A stretch of 64,000 nucleotides of DNA. Origin: an uncultured Hyphomicrobiales bacterium (lineage in GTDB: Bacteria; Pseudomonadota; Alphaproteobacteria; Rhizobiales; Beijerinckiaceae). Position numbers and translations under genes: made by a program. Shown piece after piece: positions 38,952 through 49,697 of this stretch (the first letter of the stretch is position 1; every line of letters starts with the position of its first letter). Below the pieces are notes generated by a model. That model searched no databases. It had not been told where the DNA came from and saw only the letters and a list, made by a program, of their open reading frames with translations. Location of the stretch: contig CAIZEI010000202.1 in the NCBI GenBank assembly GCA_903931945.1, positions 114,452 to 178,451 on the forward strand. Direction: 5' to 3'.

Positions 38952-39941
38952 CTAAACAATAATCTGTGTATCGACGCCCGGCGGGAAAATCTCCTCAACC
39001 TTGGCGTGGCGGTGCGCAATGCCTTGCTGGTAGGTATAAAGCAGCAATTGCTCCCAGGTTGGACGGTTCGCCTCGACGCCAAAGGGGAAGGTATCCCCGT
39101 GCATCATATCGCGCATCCGTCGCGCATAGGTTGACAGCCAGGGCAGGGGATAGCGCGACACCGCCGGATCGAACAGGCGCTCCAGACTGCGTCGCTTGGA
39201 TTCGTTGAAGGCGTTGACAAGATTGCGCGCGATCCACGGATTGGCCTCGAGCAGTTGCTTCTTCATGACCATAATATGCATGATCGGCCAGACCCTGGTC
39301 TTTTCAAAATACTGCTCTTCCATCTCCAGATAATTGGGATAGAGGCGGACAATGTCTGGATGCCCTTCAAGGAAGCACGTCGGGGGTCGCGCGATAATGG
39401 CGCAGTCAATCTCGCCGGACGCCAGCATTTCCGACAGTGATTTGTCATTGACGCGAGTGAGCTGCACGCCCTCGGGCAGGTTCAGTTCAACCTTCTCGAT
39501 GCGTCCCGCGTCATTTGCGCCGGCCTGGAACCAGTGCACATCCTGCAGCTTGACGCCGCAGTCATTGTGCATCCACCCGCGCATATAGACCGCTGCCGAA
39601 TGCGCCCATTCCGGCGAGCCTACGCGCTTGCCCTTCAGATCCTGAACGGTCTTGATGCCGCTTTTCTTGTTCACGTAGAATGAGGAAAAACGAAACAGCC
39701 GCGAGCAGATCACTGGCAGACCGATGACATCGGGGTTGTCGCGCGTGACCTGCGCCGAAAATTTGGCGCAGGAGAGTTCCGACACATCCCATTCCCGGTT
39801 GAATGTAAAACGGGCAAAGACCTCATGATGGCCAAGGTTGAGCCAGGTGTGGTCGATGCCTTCAGGCTGCACGAGCCCGAACCGCAGGTCGCGGAAATGG
39901 TCGTAATCGGTGGCTGCGATGGTCAGTTTGACGCGGTTCAT
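38952..39941 (-). CDS. 4,5-dihydroxyphthalate decarboxylase-like / NMT1-like substrate-binding-fold protein
   Basis: KLTIAATDYDHFRDLRFGLVQPEGIDHTWLNL; GKRVGSPEWAHSAAVYMRGWMHNDCGV. Confidence 0.8.
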   Translation of the reverse strand: MNRVKLTIAATDYDHFRDLRFGLVQPEGIDHTWLNLGHHEVFARFTFNREWDVSELSCAKFSAQVTRDNPDVIGLPVICSRLFRFSSFYVNKKSGIKTVQDLKGKRVGSPEWAHSAAVYMRGWMHNDCGVKLQDVHWFQAGANDAGRIEKVELNLPEGVQLTRVNDKSLSEMLASGEIDCAIIARPPTCFLEGHPDIVRLYPNYLEMEEQYFEKTRVWPIMHIMVMKKQLLEANPWIARNLVNAFNESKRRSLERLFDPAVSRYPLPWLSTYARRMRDMMHGDTFPFGVEANRPTWEQLLLYTYQQGIAHRHAKVEEIFPPGVDTQIIV

Positions 39942-40037
39942 GGAGCGCTCCCTGGCTTTGGCGGACGCCGCGCGCCCGGGTTGATCAAGTCGATCCGGCT
40001 ATAGGCCAGGCCTGCCGGTCATTCAATCGATTCAATT

Positions 40038-40790
40038 TCAGCGTCTTGGCAGCTTCACCCCGAATGCGCTTGCCAAAAACATGCCGCCATGCAGCAGGCC
40101 GCCGCTATCGATGCCATGGCCAATCCCGCGCGAGAGATGCCATTGCGCTGGAATATTCGCCTTGGCGAGGTCTTCGGCGGATTGAAACATGGCCTCGACC
40201 GGGATTGTCTCGTCGGCCTCGCCATGCACCAGCAGCACCGGCGGCGGTTCACCCCTTGGCGAGCGCGCGGTTGCTTCGGCAAGATGCTCTGGCCCGACGA
40301 GCACGCCGGAAAACCCGACGATGGCCGCCGGCGCGTGCGCGCGACGCGGCCCGACATGAAGCGCCATCATCGTCCCCTGACTGAAGCCCACCAGTGCAAG
40401 CGCAGAATCAGGAAGATTGGCGGCTTTGAGCTCGGCGTCGAGGAAAGCGTCCAGAATGGGACGCGCCTTGCAAACGCCGACCCAGCGCTCATTGGGGTCG
40501 CGCATGGTCAGGCCGAACCATTGCCGGCCCATCGGCGACATTGCGCAGGGCTCGGGCGCATTGGGCGAGACAAAGGCTGTATCCGGCAGGATTTTTTGCC
40601 ATTGGCGACCGACCTCGATCAGGTCCTTTCCATCGGCGCCATAGCCGTGCAAAAAGACGACGAGCTGTTTGGCGACGCCCGATTTGGCGGCGAGGCGGGG
40701 TCCGGAAAGCAGGGGAGCTGGAGCGTTCATAGGCGGTTTGTGAAGCGCCAAAGCGCCGCCGTCAAGCATTTGCCGCGACGAAAGCCGCAC
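40038..40790 (-). CDS. Alpha/beta hydrolase (phospholipase/carboxylesterase)
   Basis: QLVVFLHGYGADGKDLIEVGRQW; ALVGFSQGTMMALHVG; PVLLVHGEADETIPVE. Confidence 0.92.
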   Translation of the reverse strand: MRLSSRQMLDGGALALHKPPMNAPAPLLSGPRLAAKSGVAKQLVVFLHGYGADGKDLIEVGRQWQKILPDTAFVSPNAPEPCAMSPMGRQWFGLTMRDPNERWVGVCKARPILDAFLDAELKAANLPDSALALVGFSQGTMMALHVGPRRAHAPAAIVGFSGVLVGPEHLAEATARSPRGEPPPVLLVHGEADETIPVEAMFQSAEDLAKANIPAQWHLSRGIGHGIDSGGLLHGGMFLASAFGVKLPRR

Positions 40791-40794
40791 AGAC

Positions 40795-41811
40795 CTAAAT
40801 CGCGCGCGACAATTCTGTCAGTCGTGGCGACAGGCGATGCAGCGTGGGAGCAGCTTCCCCGTCTGGACGGGCGACCGGGGGCGCTGACTTCTGCCTCATC
40901 CAATCGGGCACAAGCGATCGCGCCAACCCGCGCAATTGCCGCTGTTTCTCAAAGCGGGGCGTGGTCCTGCTGACAAGATAGCGCGCGGCATGATGGCCGC
41001 CGAACGCAGCCATGAATTTGTATCGCTGTTCTGTCATCACGCCATCGAAATCGAACGTGATCTCCCGTTTTCGGGCAATTTCGATTCCTTCCCAGATCAG
41101 CAGACTGACCGCGCCTGTATCGGCGACGCATTTGTCGCGCGTCGAAAGGTAATAATAGACATAGTCAGCGTCCCATACGAAAAAGACCGCGGCATGGACA
41201 ACGCCATCTCCGTCGATCGCGGCGAGGATGCGGCCCTGATCTCGCGTCGTTGCCGCCGCATGAATGGCTCTGACGAGATTGACGTCAAAATACGAGGCGT
41301 CCTCGCCCAGATTGCCGAGGTAGAAAGCGATAAAGGCTTCGGGGTCGAGGATTTCGCTGACTGTCAAACGTTCTCGCGCCCGACGGATCAGATTACGGGT
41401 CTTGTCGCGCAAGCCCTGCCACAGCGTTTCTTCACTCACCCGGCAATCGAGCAAAAGGTTCGGCATGATCCGCACATCGTATCCCGAGGCGAGGAATGCG
41501 GCGACATCGTTGCAGGCGGGGTCGAGCGTCATTTCCACATGATCGAATGCCGCCAACGCATCCATCAATTCCTGCATGATGGAATGGGAGTAGCGCAGGC
41601 GCGATTCTGTTTTCGACCCTTGCGGCTCGATCACCGGCCCCAGAACACGTGTAATCGGAGGCATTTCACAAATGCGCAGATTGCCCATCATTCGTTCGGC
41701 GTAATGAAGGTATCCGGCCACCCGACCGCCGCGTTCTGCAATGATTTCGCGCCAGCGTCCGGGCGCAACAGCATCGAGCCACCAGGGCTCATGGAAAATG
41801 GATTTACGCAT
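40795..41811 (-). CDS. GNAT/FemAB-like acyltransferase
   Basis: EPWWLDAVAPGRWREIIAERGGRVAGYLHY; REITFDFDGVMTEQRYKFMAAFGG. Confidence 0.8.
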   Translation of the reverse strand: MRKSIFHEPWWLDAVAPGRWREIIAERGGRVAGYLHYAERMMGNLRICEMPPITRVLGPVIEPQGSKTESRLRYSHSIMQELMDALAAFDHVEMTLDPACNDVAAFLASGYDVRIMPNLLLDCRVSEETLWQGLRDKTRNLIRRARERLTVSEILDPEAFIAFYLGNLGEDASYFDVNLVRAIHAAATTRDQGRILAAIDGDGVVHAAVFFVWDADYVYYYLSTRDKCVADTGAVSLLIWEGIEIARKREITFDFDGVMTEQRYKFMAAFGGHHAARYLVSRTTPRFEKQRQLRGLARSLVPDWMRQKSAPPVARPDGEAAPTLHRLSPRLTELSRAI

Positions 41812-41887
41812 CGCCCTGCTTCCCCGGCCTTGGTCCCGGCAATGACCAAGGTTTGCATGGGCGCGTAAACAAATGCTTGTTTGCCGC

Positions 41888-43453
41888 TTATGATTGCGCT
41901 TTCTGGTTAAGGGGTACTAACTTGGCCATGGCGGGACCAAAGAAATCAATGACTTCAATACCCGCCGCCTCATTCAGCGAGTGGAGACCGATCACGCCGC
42001 CGCCATCTGGCGGCGCCAACCGCACGGCGGGGCTTTGGACGTACCCGTCCTCTTCGAGCCGGTCGATCCGGCAAAGCGCGAGCGCCGAACCATAACCGCG
42101 CGTGCAATCCTGAACTGGACGATAGAGTTGCCCGCCGCGCTCGAAAATATACCCCGCCGATCGCGCCTGACTGGCGTCGAACATCACCGGATTGTCATTC
42201 AGCGCAGTCCATTTTTCGTTCAGCGAACCCGCGTGGAAAACCGATAGCGTATCCCAGTCCGACTGCCCGTCGTCCGCCGGGCTCGCCAGCAACCAAAGGC
42301 GTCCATTGCGCTCTATCATGGTCGCGTCGGCGACGGCTATATTGTCGATCAGAGTCCGGTCATGAACCCAGACATCCGGGAAGCGCTCTGCGCGGTATAG
42401 ATCGACCCGGCGCGCGCCGGCGCTTTCGGGCATCATGTAAATGACGCCATCGCGTTCGAAAATAAACGGATAGGAAAGATGCGATCCTATTTCCAGCACC
42501 GGCTTTGGCGGGCCTGCGACGCCATCGCGGGAAATCTCGCAAACGCTGATGATTCCTGTGTTCGTGGCATAGGGAAACTCCTCGACGAAGAGCCATGAGG
42601 CGCCGCGATGAACATAAATAAAGGGATCGGCGAAAAAGCGTCCGCCATCGTCGGGTAGAACGTTGTAAGCTGCTCCAGGCCAGGCGAATGTCTGGCGCAC
42701 GGCGTCGTCTTTAATCGCTCGCCAGGCGACGCGCCATTTCGATCTGGCGCCGCCGGATGCGAGGCGCTGCAAACGACTGGCGACCTTGTGAGCGATCACC
42801 GAAGCGCCAAAGAGCAATGGCTTTGAAGCGGCGAACGGACGAGACAGCGCCGTTTGCGTCCTCGTGCCTGTGGCGGGCCAGAGCCGGACCGCCTTCACAA
42901 TCAAATCGATCTGGCGCGCGCGCAGGCGATTGAGCGAATCCTTGATCCGGAAGGGGAAGGGCAGCGCCGGCAGTCCGTGCGCCACTCTGCTTTCCAAGCC
43001 GTCGGTGGCGCATGCAACGATTGCGATTTCGGGTGTGCGATTGTCGAGCAACGCGGCGAGCGCCGCGACCTCGCCCGCGCCGCCGTCGTAACGCACGGTC
43101 AGCAGCGGCGTCGGACCGGATGCGCCGCCCGCGTCAAGATCGATTGTGAGGTCGGCAGCGCCGTCAAACCCTGGCCCACCCACGTCCTGACGTGCAAAGA
43201 GGTCCTGCGATAATTTGCCATAAACCGTATCTTCAAACAGCATCAGGGCGCCGAGGCCGGGAATGGGGGGAGCCGCGACTGCAGACGCCGCCATTCTGAC
43301 GGAATGCCTCTCGTCGCGCAGCCGCCGGGCGAGCTTTACATGCATGGCGCTTGCGCGCCCGTTCGCAAGTCTGATTTCGATACGCATTCCATGCCCCATT
43401 GCGCCGGGGCTGGCCCCGTCTGCCGGACGCCCGGCAATCATAGCGGCAACCAT
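41888..43453 (-). CDS. GINT1-N-like beta-propeller protein, glycan/formyltransferase-associated
   Basis: DDGGRFFADPFIYVHRGASWLFVEEFPYATNTGIISVCEI; SHLSYPFIFERDGVIYMMPESAGARRVDLYRAERFPDVW. Confidence 0.65.
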   Translation of the reverse strand: MVAAMIAGRPADGASPGAMGHGMRIEIRLANGRASAMHVKLARRLRDERHSVRMAASAVAAPPIPGLGALMLFEDTVYGKLSQDLFARQDVGGPGFDGAADLTIDLDAGGASGPTPLLTVRYDGGAGEVAALAALLDNRTPEIAIVACATDGLESRVAHGLPALPFPFRIKDSLNRLRARQIDLIVKAVRLWPATGTRTQTALSRPFAASKPLLFGASVIAHKVASRLQRLASGGARSKWRVAWRAIKDDAVRQTFAWPGAAYNVLPDDGGRFFADPFIYVHRGASWLFVEEFPYATNTGIISVCEISRDGVAGPPKPVLEIGSHLSYPFIFERDGVIYMMPESAGARRVDLYRAERFPDVWVHDRTLIDNIAVADATMIERNGRLWLLASPADDGQSDWDTLSVFHAGSLNEKWTALNDNPVMFDASQARSAGYIFERGGQLYRPVQDCTRGYGSALALCRIDRLEEDGYVQSPAVRLAPPDGGGVIGLHSLNEAAGIEVIDFFGPAMAKLVPLNQKAQS

Positions 43454-43535
43454 GCTTCAGCATCCGTAAATTTTGATTGAGTATTTGGCGCCATGATCGT
43501 CGCTGCCCGGATATTCAAGGGGCGCCAGGGACACA

Positions 43536-44642
43536 ATGGACATCTCGACCGCTCAATCGGATACGCCACACAAGATTTTGCTCTACACGCATGCGCTTGC
43601 GGGCGGCGGGGCCGAGCGCGCGCTCGCCTTGCTGGCGAGCGGCTTGACCCGGCGTGGCCACGCCGTCACCCTCGCAACCGATTACGGCGCCGCAGAGAAC
43701 GATTGTTACCTCGATGCCCGGGTTCGTCTGGTGGAGCTGGACGCAAATCACGCTAAAGCTGTTCTGGCTTTGACGCGCCTGCTGCGGGACGAGCGTTTCG
43801 ATATCACTGTATCGGCGCTCGGCGCCTCAAACCTGAAGCACACGCTCGCGGCCTGCCTTGCCGGTCGCCGCCGCCGCGCTGTCATCAGCTATCATGGATT
43901 TTTTGACGCCGAACCCAGGTTCCTCAGCCGCCTGTCGTTCTGGTTGACTCCGGTGACGACCCGCATCGTCGGGCGGGCGGTTGCCGTGTCCCTTGCTTTG
44001 CGGACAAATCTTGTTGACGTCTGGCGCGCCGATGCCGCCCGCACCATCTATGTACAGAATCCTGTCGCATTCGGGCCGCCGGCTGTCGCGCCCACCGAAA
44101 CAGCGCTTCGCGCGCGGGAAAAAATCGTTCTGGCGTGTGGACGCCTCAATGCGGGCAAGAATTTTGTCGGCCTGTTGCGGGCTTTTGCTCAGGTGGAGCC
44201 GCAGACCGCGCGGCTGGTCATTCTGGGCGAGGGCGAAGACCGCGCGCATATCGAGGCTGAAATCGCACGCCTGGGGCTGGGCGCGCGGGTGGAATTGCCC
44301 GGATATGTCGCCAAACCCTGGGATTGGTACGAAAAAGCCGCCTGCCTGGCGGTCAGTTCACTGTCGGAATCGTTCGGGATGGTCATCGTCGAGGCCCTCG
44401 CCCATGGGTTGCCCGTTGTCTCGACCGACTGCGGTGGAACGCGCGAGGTTCTCGATAACGGTCGTATCGGCGCGCTTGTCCCCATTGGCGACGAGGACGC
44501 GCTCGCGGCCGGAATCAGCCGCGCGCTGGCGGACCCCGGCGATCCCGCGCCCCGCTTGCAAAGGGCGCAGGAATATTCGATCGAAGCCTCAGTCAGCGCC
44601 TATGAAGCTCTGTTCGCCAGCATGTTGGCCGGCGTGAATTAG
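43536..44642 (+). CDS. Glycosyltransferase family 4 protein
   Basis: LAGGGAERALALLASGL; LSSLSESFGMVIVEALAHGLPVVSTDCGGTREVLD. Confidence 0.93.
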   Translation: MDISTAQSDTPHKILLYTHALAGGGAERALALLASGLTRRGHAVTLATDYGAAENDCYLDARVRLVELDANHAKAVLALTRLLRDERFDITVSALGASNLKHTLAACLAGRRRRAVISYHGFFDAEPRFLSRLSFWLTPVTTRIVGRAVAVSLALRTNLVDVWRADAARTIYVQNPVAFGPPAVAPTETALRAREKIVLACGRLNAGKNFVGLLRAFAQVEPQTARLVILGEGEDRAHIEAEIARLGLGARVELPGYVAKPWDWYEKAACLAVSSLSESFGMVIVEALAHGLPVVSTDCGGTREVLDNGRIGALVPIGDEDALAAGISRALADPGDPAPRLQRAQEYSIEASVSAYEALFASMLAGVN

Positions 44643-44648
44643 GCGACC

Positions 44649-45515
44649 TCAGAACCCGAAAATCCGCCGGGGATTATCGACAAACACCTGCTGGATCGCT
44701 GTGGCGTCGGGCAGATAACTCAATCCAAGATCAAGCAGCGGTTCATCCTGAGCGTCGTGCGGCTGCGCGACATAGTCGCCCTTTTGCGCCCGGATCCAGC
44801 GCCAGACATGCGGCCAGTCGCTGCCCCACACGCAGCGGTGCGGCGCAGCTTCATAGAATGCGCGGCCAAAGGGTGCGCAATCCGTCCACGGATAGCCCTT
44901 CGAATTGCGGTCGCCGTTGGACAGCATCATCCAGACATTTTCCTCTCGCAAAAGGCCAAGGACGGTTTTCATGCCGGGATCTTCAATCCCGCCCGCATAG
45001 GGCGCCTGACACAGGTGATCGAACATAAAGGTCGATTTGGACGCTTTGCGCAGTTCCGGCGCCAGAGTGACAAGCTCGACCGGGCTGCAAAACAATTTTG
45101 CGTACCAGCCCATTTCTCCGATCCTTGCAAGCTGTCGATGGAAGTCGGCAAAGCTCGGAACAAGGTCGAAGCGCGGCAGGAAATTGAACCGCGCGCCGCG
45201 CACGCCAGCATCATGCATACGGCGAAGCTCCTTGTCAGTTACGCTGGCGTCGACGATGCCGCAGCCACGCGCGCGGCCTGCGGGCAATGCATTCAGCGTA
45301 TCAATCAGCAGGGAATGGTCCGTGCCGAAAATCGTCGCCTGTGTAATCGACACCCGGTCGAACCCCAGCCGTTGATGCATGGCCAGCGCCTGCTGTATCG
45401 TGCCCTCGCCATCGGGCGCAAAATACAACGCTTTGGGATGGCGCGCGGGATATCTGGTTTTGTCGCCATAAACGTGAATTTGCGCATCGCAGGCGCCGAC
45501 GGGCAATTTGGACAT
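44649..45515 (-). CDS. Amidohydrolase (2-pyrone-4,6-dicarboxylate hydrolase-like)
   Basis: GACDAQIHVYGDKTRYP; MDYL-type barrel; HRCVWGSDWPHVW. Confidence 0.88.
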   Translation of the reverse strand: MSKLPVGACDAQIHVYGDKTRYPARHPKALYFAPDGEGTIQQALAMHQRLGFDRVSITQATIFGTDHSLLIDTLNALPAGRARGCGIVDASVTDKELRRMHDAGVRGARFNFLPRFDLVPSFADFHRQLARIGEMGWYAKLFCSPVELVTLAPELRKASKSTFMFDHLCQAPYAGGIEDPGMKTVLGLLREENVWMMLSNGDRNSKGYPWTDCAPFGRAFYEAAPHRCVWGSDWPHVWRWIRAQKGDYVAQPHDAQDEPLLDLGLSYLPDATAIQQVFVDNPRRIFGF

Positions 45516-45625
45516 GATCTGATCCTCCCATGTTTCAAATGGTTCTAACCCAGAGGGGGCCCCGGCGTCGAGACTTGCGATTGTGGCGCATTCACCGCAA
45601 TCTCCAGCAAAGAGGATCGATCGCC

Positions 45626-46654
45626 ATGCGCAAATTTGCAATTTTTTTTATCAACCTTCTTGGGGTCGCTATCGCACTCCCACACGCGCAAGCGGCGGAT
45701 GAAGCGCTGATTGCGGCGGCAAAAAAGGAGGGCGAGGTTGTTTGGTATACAACCCTGCTGATCAATCAACTGGGCGGGCCGCTGGCCGACGCATTTGAAA
45801 AGAAATATGGCGTCAAGGTTTCCGCCACGCGCAACGATCCGGGTGAAACAGCGTTGCGTTTGCTCAACGAGCATCGCGCCAACAACATGCAGGCGGATGT
45901 GTTCGACGGGTCTTTCGCGCCGACGGCGCTGGTGCGCGCGGGCGTCCTGGCGAAGTGGCAGCCCGATGTCGCGCGCGACTTCCCCCCTGCGCTGGTGGAC
46001 CCCAAAGGGTACTGGATTGCCCATCGGTTGACGATTATCACGCCTGGATACAACACAAGCCTTGTGCCAGAAGGGACTGCGCCCAAAGACTGGGACGATT
46101 TGCTGAAGCCCGAATGGAAAGGCCGCATGGCCTGGGGGATCAATCCCGGCACAACCGGCGCGACCGGCTTCATCGGGCTTGTGCTGGCTGCGCTTGGCGA
46201 GGAAAAGGGCATGGATTACCTTCGCAAACTCGCCGGGCAGAACATCACGGGCCTTAAAATATCCGCCCGCGCTGTGCTGGATCAGGTGATTGCAGGCGAA
46301 TTTCCGCTTGCGCTTGGCATTCTCAACGATAATGCAGTCTTCAGTCGAAACGCGGGTGCGCCTGTCGCATGGATTCCGATGAATCCCGCTATGGCCAATC
46401 TCTCCCTGATTTCGGTCACTGCCCGCGCGCGTCATCCCAACGCCGGGCGCTTGCTGGCCGATTTTGTGGTCTCGGAGGAAGGGCAGACGATAGCCCGCGA
46501 CCACGACTATATTCCCGTGAACCCCAGGGTCGCGCCGCGCGATCCGGATGTGCGCCCGGACGGACAAAAATTTCGCGCCATCACCATGACGCCCGAAGAA
46601 GTCGATCTCGCAACGCCGGGATGGGTGAAAGTCTTTGGCGAGATTTTCCGCTAA
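45626..46654 (+). CDS. Extracellular ABC substrate-binding protein (iron/polyamine type)
   Basis: Signal peptide; AAKKEGEVVWYTTLLINQLGGPLADAFEKKYGVKVSATR; LLKPEWKGRMAWGINPGTTG. Confidence 0.9.
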   Translation: MRKFAIFFINLLGVAIALPHAQAADEALIAAAKKEGEVVWYTTLLINQLGGPLADAFEKKYGVKVSATRNDPGETALRLLNEHRANNMQADVFDGSFAPTALVRAGVLAKWQPDVARDFPPALVDPKGYWIAHRLTIITPGYNTSLVPEGTAPKDWDDLLKPEWKGRMAWGINPGTTGATGFIGLVLAALGEEKGMDYLRKLAGQNITGLKISARAVLDQVIAGEFPLALGILNDNAVFSRNAGAPVAWIPMNPAMANLSLISVTARARHPNAGRLLADFVVSEEGQTIARDHDYIPVNPRVAPRDPDVRPDGQKFRAITMTPEEVDLATPGWVKVFGEIFR

Positions 46655-46679
46655 ACCCGGCGCGCCGGCGAACTTCTGG

Positions 46680-47861
46680 CTAGATCAGCTCCACCGTCAG
46701 CGGATTGTATGAATAAAGCCACGCGTTGCGATCTTCGCCCTCATCGCGATTCTTGAAGGCGTCGCGCATCGCCTGCACCGAGGGAAGGTGGAACAGTTTC
46801 CGGTTGAAGGTGGATTGCTCGACGATTCGCGCGGTTCGGTCCACGCGGTTGCGTTCATAGAGGCTGAGCGCGTCGGAGATCGACCCGGCTATTGTGAGCG
46901 CGCGCGTCAGCACCGCGCCATCTTCAATCGCCATCACGGCGCCCTGCGCAAGATAGGGCAATGTCGGGTGGGCGGAATCGCCCAGCAATGTGGCGCGCCG
47001 CGTGCTCCAGCTGCGGATCGGCGCACGGTTATGCAGGGACCAGCGGAAGCACTGATCGTGGTCGCCGCGATCGATGATTGTTTGCAAGTCAGGGTGCCAG
47101 CCTGCAAAATCCGATTTCAGTTTCTCCCACGGCAATTTCAGGGTCCAGGATTCCTCGCGGACATCGCCGGTTTCGATAATGCCGACAAAATTCAGCAACG
47201 CCCCCGCCCGCAGGTAATAGCAGACCGCATGTCCGCCCGGCCCCATGAATACGGACATGACGGGCGGCAGGAATGGTTTGGGCAGTCGCTCGGCTGGCAC
47301 AAGCAGACGCCATGCGCCATCGCCGGTATAGGTGGCGGGCGTTTCGCCAACGATCTGCTGGCGCACGGCGCTCTTCAAACCATCCGCGCCAATCAGCAAA
47401 TCTCCGCGCGCGACATGTCCATTGGCAAAACGCGCCTCGACATAATCTGCGGTTTCGATGAAACCCGTCAGGCGATGGTCGAGCCTGATCAGATCGGGCT
47501 TGAACGAACGGGCGCGCGCCGCCAGAATGTCGTGAAAATCCGCGCGGTGCAATTGCACATAGGGCGCGCCATGTTTCGCTTCATGGTCAGCCGAAAGGTT
47601 GAAGCGCTGCAATTCCTCGCCCGTGTCATGCAGCCGGAACACATAGGCCCCGGGCTGCACGCCAACTTTCAGCAGTTCCTCGCCCAGACCCAGATGGCGC
47701 ATGACATGGAAAGCGTTGGCGCTGATCTGGATGCCTGCGCCGACCTCGCCCAGCACAGGCGCCTGTTCATAGACGTCAACGTCGAACCCGGCCTTTAGCA
47801 GGCAGGAGGCCGCTGCAAGGCCGCCGAGACCCGCGCCCGCGATAATGATTTTACCTGTCAT
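46680..47861 (-). CDS. FAD-dependent monooxygenase (salicylate/3-hydroxybenzoate 6-hydroxylase-like)
   Basis: IIIAGAGLGGLAAASCLLKAGFDVDVYEQAPVLGEVGAGIQIS; RRATLLGDSAHPTLPYLAQGAVMAIEDGAVL. Confidence 0.93.
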   Translation of the reverse strand: MTGKIIIAGAGLGGLAAASCLLKAGFDVDVYEQAPVLGEVGAGIQISANAFHVMRHLGLGEELLKVGVQPGAYVFRLHDTGEELQRFNLSADHEAKHGAPYVQLHRADFHDILAARARSFKPDLIRLDHRLTGFIETADYVEARFANGHVARGDLLIGADGLKSAVRQQIVGETPATYTGDGAWRLLVPAERLPKPFLPPVMSVFMGPGGHAVCYYLRAGALLNFVGIIETGDVREESWTLKLPWEKLKSDFAGWHPDLQTIIDRGDHDQCFRWSLHNRAPIRSWSTRRATLLGDSAHPTLPYLAQGAVMAIEDGAVLTRALTIAGSISDALSLYERNRVDRTARIVEQSTFNRKLFHLPSVQAMRDAFKNRDEGEDRNAWLYSYNPLTVELI

Positions 47862-47882
47862 TTCGTGTCTCTTGTCCTATTG

Positions 47883-49697
47883 TTAGCCAGAAGGGAGCGT
47901 TTCAAGTTCCGCAATCATACCCTCGATCATCGACAGGCCAATCCGCCAGAATCCCGGATCGCGCGCGTCGAGCCCGAACGGCGCCAGCAATTCAGAATGA
48001 TGTTTCGTTCCACCCGCCGATAGCATGGCGAAATATTTCTCTGCAAAGCCGGCGCTCGCGTTTTGATACACGCCATAAAGCGAATTCACGAGACAGTCTC
48101 CGAATGCATAGGCATAGACGTAGAATGGCGAATGAATGAAGTGAGGGATGTAGGCCCAGAAGGTCTCATATCCCTGTCCCAGCTTGATCGCGGGGCCAAG
48201 GCTTTCGCCCTGTACGCTCATCCACAATTCGCAAATCCGGTCGGCGGTCAGTTCGCCCTCGCGCCGCGCTTCGTGCACCTTGCGTTCGAACGAGTAGAAG
48301 GCAATCTGCCGCACGACGGTGTTGAGCATGTCCTCAACCTTCGAGGCCAGCATCGCGCGGCGCTGTTCGGGGGCAGACGCCGCCAGCAAGGCGCGGAAGG
48401 TCAGCATCTCGCCAAAGACGCTTGCGGTTTCGGCCAGCGTCAGCGGCGTTGGAGCCATCAGTGCGCCATTGTGCGCGGCAAGCACCTGATGCACGCCATG
48501 ACCAAGCTCATGCGCAAGCGTCATAACGTCGCGCGGCTTGCCCTGATAATTCAGCAGCACATAGGGATGTGCGGAAGGCGTCGTGGGATGCGCAAAAGCG
48601 CCCGGCGCCTTGCCGGGTCGCACGGGCGCATCGATCCAGCGCCTGTCGAAAAACTCTCGCGCAATATCGGCCATCCGTGGAGAAAAGTCGCCATAGGCGC
48701 CAAGAACGATATTGCGCGCATCTTCCCAGGCATAGGTTCGTGTGGGGACATTGGGCAGCGGCGCATTGCGGTCCCAATGATTGAGCGTCTCGCGACCGAA
48801 CCATTTCGCCTTCAGCTTGTAATAACGATGCGACAGGCGTGGATAGGCCTCTTGCACAGCCGCAACCAGCGCATCGACGACGTCACGTTCGACGCGATTG
48901 GACAGGTGACGGGAATCGGCGACATCGGAAAAGCCGCGCCACCGATCGGAAATTTCCTTGTCCTTGGCAAGGGTGTTGGTGATGAATGCAAATGTCCGCA
49001 AATTGTCTTTAAGCGTTGCAGCAATTGCGTCTGAGGCCTGATGACGGATATCTTCGGCGGGATCCTGCATCATATTGAGAACAGGTTCGAGACTGAGCTC
49101 CTGATCGCCAACCTTGAAGCGCAGCGCAGCCATCGTCTCGTCAAACAAACGGTTCCAGGCGCCAAATCCGGTCACCGATTTCTCGTGGAACAATTGCTCA
49201 ACCCGGTCTTCAAGCTGATGCGGCTTCTCAAGCCTTATGTCCTCAAGCCATGGACGGTAATGCGCCAATGGCGCAGACGCCATCGCTCGATTGAGCTCAG
49301 AATCATCGACGCAATTGAGCTCGAGGGCAAAAAACAGCAACTCTGTCGTTGCACTGCTGACTTTCTCCTGCGCATCGCCATAAAATTTGCCGCGCGCGGG
49401 ATCTGCGACATTTTCCGCGTGCACCAGACCAGCATAAGACATAATGCGCCCGATGCGATCGTCAATCGCTTCATAGCGCTTGATGGCCTCAAAAAGCGCG
49501 GCGCTGGACTCTATTCCGGCGCTGATCTCAGCGATTTTTCCGCGATAATCGGCGGCGAATGCCTTGCAGTCTGCGTCCATGGCGTGCAGGTCGGCAAGAA
49601 ATTCCGGCGCGTCCATTCCCGCATAGAGGTCGCCAAGATTCCATTCCGGCGGCTCATTTGCCCCCACGGATGAGAATGTTCGAACTGGATCAGACAT
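47883..49697 (-). CDS. pepF: M3 family oligoendopeptidase F
   Basis: HEXXH zinc motif LAHELGHGVHQVLA; LNYQGKPRDVMTLAHELGHG; EMLTFRALL. Confidence 0.95.
   Translation of the reverse strand: MSDPVRTFSSVGANEPPEWNLGDLYAGMDAPEFLADLHAMDADCKAFAADYRGKIAEISAGIESSAALFEAIKRYEAIDDRIGRIMSYAGLVHAENVADPARGKFYGDAQEKVSSATTELLFFALELNCVDDSELNRAMASAPLAHYRPWLEDIRLEKPHQLEDRVEQLFHEKSVTGFGAWNRLFDETMAALRFKVGDQELSLEPVLNMMQDPAEDIRHQASDAIAATLKDNLRTFAFITNTLAKDKEISDRWRGFSDVADSRHLSNRVERDVVDALVAAVQEAYPRLSHRYYKLKAKWFGRETLNHWDRNAPLPNVPTRTYAWEDARNIVLGAYGDFSPRMADIAREFFDRRWIDAPVRPGKAPGAFAHPTTPSAHPYVLLNYQGKPRDVMTLAHELGHGVHQVLAAHNGALMAPTPLTLAETASVFGEMLTFRALLAASAPEQRRAMLASKVEDMLNTVVRQIAFYSFERKVHEARREGELTADRICELWMSVQGESLGPAIKLGQGYETFWAYIPHFIHSPFYVYAYAFGDCLVNSLYGVYQNASAGFAEKYFAMLSAGGTKHHSELLAPFGLDARDPGFWRIGLSMIEGMIAELETLPSG

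Noticed and set aside
49041-49673. 210-aa plus-strand ORF
   Set aside because: Antisense to the M3 peptidase; no motif support.
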